Shown here in pieces: positions 56,518 to 64,000 of a DNA stretch of 64,000 nt. How positions within the stretch are numbered: the stretch's first letter is position 1; each line of letters opens with the position of its first letter. A program made the position numbers and the translations under genes. Origin of the DNA: Crotalaria pallida (Eukaryota > Streptophyta > Magnoliopsida > Fabales > Fabaceae). Under the pieces are notes generated by a model, which worked only from the letters and a program-made list of their open reading frames with translations, made no database searches and was not told the DNA's origin. The stretch covers positions 152,288,001 through 152,352,000 of the forward strand of contig CM075651.1 of assembly GCA_037953625.1 (NCBI GenBank), given 5' to 3'.

Positions 56518-58059
56518 ATGGCAGGAGAATCTGGTATGTTCATGGTTCATCAAACTATTGGCAGTGTTTTGTGTTGCAAATGTGGAATTCCAATGCAACC
56601 GAATGCTGCCAATATGTGTGTGAAGTGTTTGCGGTCAGAAGTTGATATCACTGAAGGACTACTGAAGCGTCTGATGATAGTGCATTGCCCTGAGTGTGAA
56701 AGCTACTTGCAGCCACCTAGAACTTGGATTAAGCTACAATTAGAATCGAAGGAGCTCCTAACATTTTGCTTGAAAAAACTGCAGAAGAATTTAAATTCCA
56801 ATAAAGTAAGGATCGTGAATGCCGAATTTATTTGGACTGAGCCCCACTCCAAGAGGATCAAAGTCAAGGTCAAAGTTCAGAAGGAGGTTTTGAATGGAGC
56901 TATTCTTGAACAGACTTATCCTGTCGAGTATGTTCAGCAGGATCACATGTGTGAATCTTGTTCAAGGGTTCAGGCTAACCCTGATCAATGGGTTGCTTCT
57001 GTGCAACTTAGACAACATGTTTCACACCGGCGTACTTTCTTTTATCTGGAGCAGCTGATTCTGAAGCATGGTGCTGCTGCAAGTGCTATAAGAATCAAGC
57101 AGATGGATCAAGGTATCGACTTCTTTTTCTCTAATCGAAGTCATGGTATTAAATTTGTGGATTTTGTCGGGAAAGTTGCTCCAGTAAGGAGCCGCAATGA
57201 TAAGCAGCTTGTTTCCCATGATCCTAAGAGTAATAACTACAACTACAAATATACATTTTCTGTTGAAATCAGCCCCATTTGCCGTGAGGATTTAATTTGC
57301 CTACCTCCCAAAGTTGTGGTTAGTCTGGGAAATCTTGGTCCTCTTGTGATTTGTACCAAAGTTACCAACAGCATTGCTTTACTTGATCCATTTACCTTGA
57401 GGCACTGTTTCTTAGATGCTGATCAGTACTGGAGGACATCCTTCAAGTCCCTACTTACCAGCAGGCAGCTAGTGGAATATATTGTGCTAGATATAGAGGT
57501 TGTTTCTGCTGAAGTTAACATTGGTGGCACCAGATATGTTTTAGCAGATGCACAAGTTGCTCGTGTGTCAGATTTTGGAAAGAATGACACAATATTTTCC
57601 ATCAGGACTCATCTTGGCCATCTTTTAAATCCTGGTGATTATGCTCTTGGCTATGACTTATATGGGGCTAACAGCAATGACATTGAACTAGACAAGTACA
57701 GAGGACGAGACATTCCTGAGGCAATTTTAATAAAGAAGAGTTTTGAAGAGAAGCGCCAGAAGAAGCGTGGGAAGCCTCGTCCGTGGAAGCTCAAATCGCT
57801 TAGCATGGAAGTTGATGATAAGGCTAAAATTGATGAAGACAAGTATAACTCAGAATATGAACAATTCATGAGGGATATTGAAGAGAATACTGATATGATA
57901 AGCAATATGTCATTGTACCGAAATAGAGAATACCAACCGTCTGAGATGGCATCTATGACTGATGGTGAAGATGTACCTTCTGTTCCATTGGACCAATTGC
58001 TGGCTGATCTTGATTTGAGTGAGGATGGAGATGACGACGATGATAGCATGGTGGATTGA
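56518..58059 (+). CDS. NMD3: 60S ribosomal export protein NMD3
   Basis: A single coding exon of 513 aa, from MAGESGMFMVHQTIGSVLCC to a stop after DDDDDSMVD. NMD3 is the adaptor that binds the pre-60S ribosomal subunit and links it to the exportin CRM1/XPO1 for exit from the nucleus. The N-terminus has the diagnostic paired zinc-binding cysteines: CKCG (20-23) and CVKC (34-37), then CPEC (57-60) and CESC near residue 160. A basic KKRGKPRPWKLK segment near residue 420 could act in nuclear import. The acidic C-terminus contains the Leu-rich VPLDQLLADLDLSED, a plausible CRM1 export signal. Length agrees with plant NMD3 (just over 500 aa). I chose the Met at 56518 because conserved sequence begins there. 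The 32 in-frame codons upstream are leader/intron sequence with no homology. The gene looks complete. Confidence 0.96.
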   Translation: MAGESGMFMVHQTIGSVLCCKCGIPMQPNAANMCVKCLRSEVDITEGLLKRLMIVHCPECESYLQPPRTWIKLQLESKELLTFCLKKLQKNLNSNKVRIVNAEFIWTEPHSKRIKVKVKVQKEVLNGAILEQTYPVEYVQQDHMCESCSRVQANPDQWVASVQLRQHVSHRRTFFYLEQLILKHGAAASAIRIKQMDQGIDFFFSNRSHGIKFVDFVGKVAPVRSRNDKQLVSHDPKSNNYNYKYTFSVEISPICREDLICLPPKVVVSLGNLGPLVICTKVTNSIALLDPFTLRHCFLDADQYWRTSFKSLLTSRQLVEYIVLDIEVVSAEVNIGGTRYVLADAQVARVSDFGKNDTIFSIRTHLGHLLNPGDYALGYDLYGANSNDIELDKYRGRDIPEAILIKKSFEEKRQKKRGKPRPWKLKSLSMEVDDKAKIDEDKYNSEYEQFMRDIEENTDMISNMSLYRNREYQPSEMASMTDGEDVPSVPLDQLLADLDLSEDGDDDDDSMVD

Positions 58060-58790
58060 ACCGAAGCTAGCTGCTTCTGTTCTTATTTGAAGATTCATGG
58101 AATTTTGGTTTTGTGATACCTATATACCTTTAAATAATAATTTCAGGGATGGTTTTTTTCGGTATTTTGTGTTTACTTTTAATTTCCTTTGATGTTTTGT
58201 TTATTGAAAAAAGAACTAGATAATTACTATGCAGGAGATAGTAACGGGTATGTAAAAATAGATTCTTAAGCGTGTTAACTTTTTGTTCGGTCTTCGAACG
58301 AAGCAGTAGTGCATTTATTATGATGAACTTATGTATTGCAGTGCAGTATTCAAAAGCTATTATTGTTTTCTACATCCTCTGTTGTGTTTTTCATCTTTCT
58401 TGGTTTCGTGGTAAATTATAACATACCGTACCATGTTAAAATCGTAGATTTTTACTAGTAGTCAAGTAACCTTGACCACCTTCATAACGATAGCTTCAAC
58501 AAACATTGTTGATGCTGATAAAAAAAATTAAAAAAAAAAAAACATTGTTGATGGTTACTTGAGCTAATGTCAAGTTTATTTAGACATTAAATTTAGTAAC
58601 TTTAACAAGTTTTCCTTTACCCTTTGGTCCTAAGGTCTGAGTTTAAGTTGACAAAAGAGGATTTGTTACACAGTGAAACTAAGTATGTAAATCGGTTGGT
58701 TATTATACTTAAATTTCATTGGGTGGTTCTTTAAAACATAAGGGGTTTGAAAAATAAAAAGGTGGGTGCATAGAAATTACGACAAGTTAA
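58060..58790 (+). other. NMD3 3' UTR and spacer
   Basis: The first ~300 bp are probably 3' UTR. A minute retro-tail insertion lies at 58501-58553 (separate entry). Nothing else was recognised before the 3' UTR of the converging zinc-finger gene. Confidence 0.4.
58501..58553 (+). mobile_element. Minute retro-tail insertion with 14-bp TSD
   Basis: AAACATTGTTGATG is exactly repeated at 58501-58514 and 58540-58553. Between them is CTGATAAAAAAAATT plus an A run (25 nt), the same tail as the LINE end at 5036-5358 (GCTGATAAAAAA). Confidence 0.7.
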
Positions 58791-59151
58791 ATTTTGGGTA
58801 ACAAAACCCAACACTAAAAGGAGCTACAAACTAATGAGATGAGTTTACTGTCAATCCAAAATATAAAGAAACATTTAAGACGCAGAAAGCAAACTGGAAC
58901 TTCAATAATTACAGTAAACAAAAAACACGGTTTATGACAAGCACATAAGCTCCAAAATGGTCCTCCCGGAGCTCTCTTTAACAATTAGAAACATACAGAG
59001 CAAAATACCAAAGCAACTGAAGAAAGCAAAAGGAAATCCAAAATAGTAGTAATCAATCTAACAATCTTGACTCTTTGCATGCACGTCTTACTGTACAATA
59101 ATATCAATAAAGCAGACAACTCAAGGCCAGATCTATATCAAATTATCCCCT

Positions 59152-59931
59152 TCAAAGTTTCAATGTCAAATCTGGTGTTGTCTTCTCTATGTCTACTGGT
59201 GGATTCACCTCAGTATAACTAAAACCTGAACTTCCAGTCAGTATGAAATTCTGATGAGTATCGCCTACTCCTGCGACAGGACGGAAACTACCAGGCCACA
59301 AAAGTCCTGGCTCATCATCCTCCAAGAATATTGGAAGACTAACATAACCTTGTTGGAATCTTGCATTGCTTTTTACCTCGGCAGCAGGCCTTACTGTTGG
59401 TGGTGAGAAACCATGGTGCGTTGAAGAGTGTGCCTTTATCCCCAAGGATCCGAAAGAACCATGCAGCGGTAGAGATGCTAGACTGGCATACCTCTCTGAA
59501 TAGAAACCCATTCTCATAGCCCTTTTCGCCAGTGTTCTTTCTCTCTTGTGTGCATTCTGGTGTCCTCCGAGAGCCTGAGAGCTTAAAAACTTGCGTTGGC
59601 AGTAATTGCAAGAGAAAACTCGTGGCGTGGTTGCAGCTGTAGTTTGAGAGGCAGGTTCATTGGTGCTCTCACTGGTGCTTGAGAGTGAGAATCCTAGTGA
59701 ACCTTTCGCCCCTAACTCATTAGTCCTAAAGTTGAGGCTCAAGTCAAGCGAAATAGCATCTGAATTAGAATGAGTCCCTATTGGATCTGTGATGTTGGAA
59801 GAGTTAGTGAGATTTTCACTAGAAGGACCTGCAGATGTTTCTCGAATAGAAACATTGGAAGCTACCTGGCTGCTAACTTCCGATTCATATTCGGCAAAAG
59901 CCTCCACTTCAAGATCAAACTTCGGTTTCAT
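59152..59931 (-). CDS. Single C2H2 zinc-finger transcriptional repressor (ZFP4/ZFP7-like)
   Basis: An intronless coding region of 259 aa from MKPKFDLEVEAFAEYE. One plant-type C2H2 finger spans residues ~106-128: FSCNYCQRKFLSSQALGGHQ with Cys108/Cys111 and His124/His128. It contains the QALGGH motif that marks plant-specific fingers contacting DNA. Two EAR-type repression motifs are present: LDLSL at 62-66 and the C-terminal DLTLKL. Such proteins act in the nucleus, normally as repressors recruiting TOPLESS-type co-repressors in hormone and developmental responses. Architecture (N-terminal EVSSQVASN phrase, central finger, Leu-rich C-terminus) fits the group annotated as zinc finger protein 4/7. 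The exact orthologue is not assigned. The frame stays open 18 codons upstream, but there is no ATG there and a probable 3' splice site lies at 59962, so the Met at 59931 is preferred. Converges with NMD3. Confidence 0.92.
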   Translation of the reverse strand: MKPKFDLEVEAFAEYESEVSSQVASNVSIRETSAGPSSENLTNSSNITDPIGTHSNSDAISLDLSLNFRTNELGAKGSLGFSLSSTSESTNEPASQTTAATTPRVFSCNYCQRKFLSSQALGGHQNAHKRERTLAKRAMRMGFYSERYASLASLPLHGSFGSLGIKAHSSTHHGFSPPTVRPAAEVKSNARFQQGYVSLPIFLEDDEPGLLWPGSFRPVAGVGDTHQNFILTGSSGFSYTEVNPPVDIEKTTPDLTLKL

Positions 59932-60559
59932 GATTTTGCAGTGCTTGTGTTGGAAGCTAATCTGCAATCTAGGTGCAGCTATCAACCATCAGAATAAGAT
60001 GTTTTCTAGAGCTTGCAATGAAAGATTTATTTTATTCTGCAATTTGGTACCCAATGAAAACTCATTAGTTCATATTTAGCAAGTATCAAAACTCGAAATT
60101 CTTGAGTCAATTAACAAAGTGAATCATTATTCTTGGTATTTCAGTAACAAAGTGCAGTGGATAGAAACATTCAAAACTAACTAATTTAAATAGATATAGA
60201 TGCCAAATCTGATTGGAGAATACAATTGAACATCTTTTTTTTTTTTTTTGTAAGGAACTATTGTGAGTTTCTGACTGAATCTTGATCTATGCCTGTTATC
60301 TGCCCAACTCCTTAGGAAATAAGTAAAAATAAGTGGAGTAAGGCAGAAAGGAGGTATGCTCATGAACTATTAGTAAACCAATATATAGTGTTTTCACATT
60401 TCATCAATGATCAAGGAAATCAAACTCCAGCCATTGTTTACTCTAATTAGTAACCTACTCACTTCTGATCTAAATTCAATTTGGAATCTCACATGGAGAT
60501 TCTTTTTGATTATATATTTCAAAGAACTAGATGACTTAGAATATTTAAATCCATAATTA

Positions 60560-60622
60560 ATTAAGTGACCCTCAAAAAAAATTTGATTGCTTATCAAAAA
60601 AATAAAAATTAAGTGACCCTCA
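60560..60622 (+). mobile_element. Minute LINE-tail insertion with 15-bp TSD
   Basis: ATTAAGTGACCCTCA is exactly repeated at 60560-60574 and 60608-60622. The 33-nt insert ends GATTGCTTATCAAAAAAATA, a clear match to the LINE tail consensus of the window. It lies in the leader intron of the zinc-finger gene. Confidence 0.75.
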
Positions 60623-60631
60623 GCCCCTTAA

Positions 60632-60693
<62 letters not shown>
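60632..60693. repeat. Compound (GT)n(GA)n microsatellite
   Basis: About 12 GT units run directly into about 20 GA units. It lies inside the proposed leader intron of the zinc-finger gene. Confidence 0.9.
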
Positions 60694-60694
<1 letters not shown>

Positions 60695-61462
60695 AGCAAG
60701 GTTAGAGTTGAACTCTATAAGTTTGAAAGTGCAAGGTGAGGTTGAGAGACAACAAGAGGCAGAGTGAGCACCATGTCAGCACACAAGACAGAAAAATTAA
60801 AACATAAAACATGGAAAACTAACAACATAAACATATCCAAAACAAAGAATTGCATGCAGATAATATCTAACTGGAGAAAATCTTCAACCTTGCCAATTGT
60901 AGGACAAAATCTAACTGGATTTATTTTTTATTCAGTGATTCTAACTTATATTTTTTAAAAATTTTTGGGGTGCTTGGGAACTTATCTAAAAACCAAGAAA
61001 GACTTGACACAAAGGAAAAGTGGATAACTAAAACAAGACAACAAGAAGCAGTTCAGTACATAAACATATGAGAATTAGAGTATTGCATACCCTCTCATCT
61101 AAAGTCTCAAGATCAAGTGAAAGTGAATTGCTTCTGAAACCACCTTATGAACATTTTTTTTTTTTTTTGTTTTGCAAGTGTTTCTGAAACAGGTCCTTGC
61201 TATGACTGTTATGAGAGTACACACATAGCAGGAAGAAGGTCCTTTGGTTTTGTGTGTTTGTGAAACACTAGCTAGTAGTGAAAGGGTAAGGTGAGAAGTT
61301 AAATGAAAAGGAATGAAAGTTAAAAGGGGAGAAAGAGAGAGAGATGGTAGGTAATTGATGTTTGAGTAGTAATAATTATGGGAAAGCAAAGGTAAGATAC
61401 ATAGAGGAGTGGAGTGTTTGGGGGCAGAGAAGTCAGAGGATGAAAATGAGGTGTTGTGTTGG

Positions 61463-61472
61463 GATATATAGA
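61463..61472 (-). promoter_or_regulatory. Candidate TATA box for the zinc-finger gene
   Basis: The minus strand reads CTCTATATATCCC, about 30 bp upstream of a plausible start for the leader described above. No other core element was identified. Confidence 0.35.
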
Positions 61473-61594
61473 GTGACTCTGACATGATATGTCCGAGGTA
61501 GTTTGTCAATTTTCTTTTGGAAAAATGATAATTCCACGCACTTGTTCCTCGATATCATTTTTCACACGCACTGTTACACTGATATATGGTTATT

Positions 61595-61985
61595 CCATGT
61601 TTGATATAGTTTATAAAATGAGATTATGATTATTTTTGTTGATTATAATCTATCATATTATAATATATTAAAATTATAATTTGTTTAAATTTATCTGTTT
61701 TGTTTTGATAATGTAAAAAAATTATTTTTATTGAAGTAAATTATAAAAAAGTATGGAGAGATAAGAAGGTACTTAATGTGTTGGAGTGATAAGGATAGAA
61801 TAAGAAAATTATAAAAATAATCTTACAAAAAATAATCTCCAACTACTATAAAGGAGTTTTCAGATTTTTGTTTTTGTATGAATATATTTGAAGATTATAA
61901 TCTGAATTGACAAATAAACACATTATATTATGATTATTTTTGAAAAAAAGACAAAACTGTAATCTTTAAGTCAAACCAAACATGC
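61595..61985. mobile_element. AT-rich MITE, family I copy 2
   Basis: Shares ordered blocks with 3376-3785, including AGATTATGATTATTTT, TTAAAATTATAATTTGTTTA and GATAAG.A.AGAATAAGAAAA. The two ends carry ATGATTATTTTT in inverse context, and AAACCAAACATG lies at the right. Confidence 0.5.
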
Positions 61986-62695
61986 TCTTAATTGATTATA
62001 AAAGAAAAATCTTTTTTAGTAATCTTTTTTAAAATACAATTTTTTTTAAACTTGGAAGAACTCAAGCACTACATCAAAGGAAATATCTAATCGACCAAGA
62101 AAATAAAATTTAAAATTATTTAATTTTAATATCTAATAACTTTTTTTTATAAGCAACGAATTTTATCAATACCAAAATTGGGATCAAATAACTTAATATT
62201 TTTAAACTAATCAAAGAGAAGGACACAAGAAGCTATATATACATATTATGGAACACCAAATAATATTCCATAAAGCAGTTGGGGAAAAAATTATGTGATG
62301 ATTATACTTTCTTAGTTTGCAACTTTGGGTTGTTTTCATGTGTTACTCAACCCTTCATATCTTTCATATTTGTCTCTGTAATCAAAATATTAAAATAATA
62401 AGAACAATTATAATCAAGTAAATAGATAAAAGATAAGATTTTATTTAGACCGGTGGAGAAGATAAGATTTTATTTATAATTATATGTAGTATATATTTAA
62501 ACTAAAGTTAAAGTGTGTATAAGACATTATTCTTTTTTCAAGAAAGCTAAACAAGTAACAGCTGCTTTCCTTTCCCTAGTCCCTACTTGCTAAGTTCAAA
62601 CTGCAACTTGGTAGATGGTACGTCAAAGTATGAGAATGAACCAAAAACAGACCAACAACAGTTTAGTCATATTCCAACTAAAGAATCTCTGGCCA

Positions 62696-62729
<34 letters not shown>

Positions 62730-63177
62730 CTTTTTCTCCCTCTTCCCCACTTCAAAAGTGTTTAATCAGATAACTCCACAATGCATGGGGTCGGCTGATA
62801 GTTTCATATTTGGTTCCATCTATCACGTCCACCTTAACTACCCTCTACATCTTATTCAGACCGCAACATATGTTATTCATGAACATGACACATACTATGC
62901 TAAAATATCATTTGTTTCTTAACAACTCCACTCACCATGAATATATAATGGATCACGTGTCCTTCCCTTGCCAACATCCATTTTAGTGCTTTGACGTTTG
63001 AAAAGTTTTGCTCTCAAAAATAGGCTTTAATTTTAGGTTGCCTTTGATTATTAGGAGTTTTTTTTTTTTTTTTTTTAATTAGGTATCCATTCAACTTATT
63101 ACTATTAAGGTAGATAAGTATTCATTTGTGTGTGGAGTGTAAGAAAATGAGAGAAATTCTTTAATGCTCCATTTTCT
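61986..63177. other. Spacer with a LINE tail and a microsatellite
   Basis: At 62143-62186 a T run heads AAGCAACGAATTTTATCAAT (minus-strand TTGCTTATAAAA tail), with AATAACTT on both sides as a weak TSD. A TC/TATC microsatellite lies at 62696-62731. A 111-codon frame at 62587-62922 has no recognisable domain and crosses the microsatellite. A T run lies at 63058-63076. Confidence 0.4.
62696..62731. repeat. (TC)n(TATC)n microsatellite
   Basis: A CT dinucleotide run passes into five or six TATC units. Confidence 0.85.
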
Positions 63178-64000
63178 AAAGACTAAACTGGCATTTTAGT
63201 CCCTCGCTTTGTAAGGAGCTTTCATTTTAGCCACTGACTTTTTAATAATTCCTTTTTAGTCCCTCACTTTGAAAAAAGCTAAGTTACTCGCGTTAGTCCC
63301 TGACAACGTTTTCAGTTTATGAACGCTAACGTCGCCGTTAACTTACAATATCGTATTTCATTTTAATCCCTAACTTAAAATTTTTAATTCACTTTAGTCT
63401 CTCATTATATTATGTTTCATTTTAGTCCCTAACTTAAAAATTTTAATTCACTTTAGTTCCTCACTATAATAACAATGAATTTCTCTTTTCTCTTGTAGTG
63501 TGACTACCTTAAAAATATTGACCGTTCTTCTTGTTATTCTGTAAACTAACTTTATAGTTTATATAAGCACTGACTCCAAATTTTGCACCTGAAGACATCA
63601 ATAGGAAAGTTTCTTTCGGATGAACACTTCAAAGTACATTATTTCATTATCCATATAACTAGTATGTTTTTACTCTAAACTCTTTAATGTTTTAGTTTTT
63701 TTATAAGTTCTTTAGTATTTTAGTTATCTATCCATGTGTGAACTAACCGGAATCCTACGGACAACAAGTTAAGATATATGAAGGTCTTTCATAATACAAA
63801 GCAGCGCCTCTGTTTGATAGGCTTGTGTTTAACAATGTATTCCATATTCACTTTACACTTATGAAATTTGCACATAGTTTGATTTCAAAACTAAAACATT
63901 GTTGTAACAAAAAAAAACACTAAAACATTATTTGTATTGATAGACAAAACAAGCTCTAGGTGAACGAGTTCGTATCTTGCTATCAAGAGCTGCTCCTTTG
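63178..64000. mobile_element. Long-TIR element, second copy, cut by the window edge
   Basis: Starts AAAGACTAAACTGGCATTTT and follows the left arm and centre of the 23341-24733 element in the same orientation. It runs through GTTAACGTCGCCGTTAACTT-type sequence and TCAAGAGCTGCTCCTTTG at the edge (equivalent to about 24172). By eye the interiors differ at only a few percent of positions. The right arm must lie outside the window. Confidence 0.8.

Larger units (their letters stand above)
59932..61435 (-). other. Zinc-finger gene 5' UTR with a probable leader intron
   Basis: On the minus strand a leader of ~345 nt (about 61435-61091) ends GATGAGAGG|GTATGC. The matching acceptor is TAGATTGCAG|ATTAGC at 59962/59961, giving a ~1.13-kb leader intron 30 nt before the start codon. 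The intron carries a (GT)n(GA)n tract and a minute insertion. Inferred from splice-site quality only. Confidence 0.5.

Noticed and set aside
57651..58049. 132-codon minus-strand frame
   Set aside because: Antisense shadow of the NMD3 C-terminus.
60745..60775. Sequence resembling miR156 (AGAGTGAGCAC)
   Set aside because: Only the 3' half matches, and no complementary star arm that would form a precursor hairpin was found.
61099..61509. 136-codon minus-strand frame upstream of the zinc-finger gene
   Set aside because: It lies in the predicted leader and promoter and contains the candidate TATA box. Ser/Leu-rich low-complexity sequence.

Overview
The window is plant nuclear DNA, most likely from a eudicot and probably a legume. 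The organism is inferred from four intron-containing or plant-type genes (KANADI, NMD3, a plant EAR-type C2H2 zinc finger, a plant-specific membrane protein), canonical GT-AG introns, a very AT-rich background, and many Stowaway-type MITEs, hAT-like MITEs, SINEs, L1-type LINE tails and a Copia remnant. No species-diagnostic sequence is visible, so 'legume' is a judgement and not a demonstration.

Layout. Positions 1-40000 contain no intact gene. They are a mosaic of short transposons: at least five Stowaway-like MITE families (called A, B, E/F, G and H here), a hAT-like MITE family (D), a 1.39-kb element with ~430-bp terminal inverted repeats (23341-24733), a foldback element built from palindromic modules (about 8460-9366), tRNA-derived SINEs with target-site duplications (TSDs), 5'-truncated LINE ends, and a four-layer nest at 30278-33266. 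In that nest two hAT-like MITEs enclose a Copia remnant joined to a TRIM. One gene fossil is recognisable, a short piece of a TMK-type receptor kinase at 3211-3300.

Positions 40000-62000 hold four genes. (1) A KANADI1-like GARP transcription factor, + strand, six coding exons, 40443-48017, 457 aa, with transposon-filled introns. (2) A small membrane protein of 224 aa, - strand, three coding exons, 53467-50190. (3) NMD3, the 60S ribosomal export adaptor, + strand, single coding exon 56518-58059, 513 aa, with a probable 5'-UTR intron. (4) A single-finger C2H2 repressor-type zinc-finger protein, - strand, 59931-59152, 259 aa, with a probable 5'-UTR intron. The final kilobase (63178 to the edge) is a second copy of the long-TIR element. 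The four genes have unrelated roles (organ polarity, a membrane function, ribosome export, transcriptional repression), and nothing suggests they act as a cluster.

The most unusual signals are in the repeats. Several minute insertions consist of little more than a LINE-like 3' tail plus poly(A), yet each is flanked by a 13-16 bp duplication. The Copia-TRIM pair shares a single 5-bp TSD across the outer ends of two different elements. The foldback element is assembled from five near-palindromes. I found no convincing new multi-gene system. All positions were read by eye, so repeat borders are good to a few bases at best.
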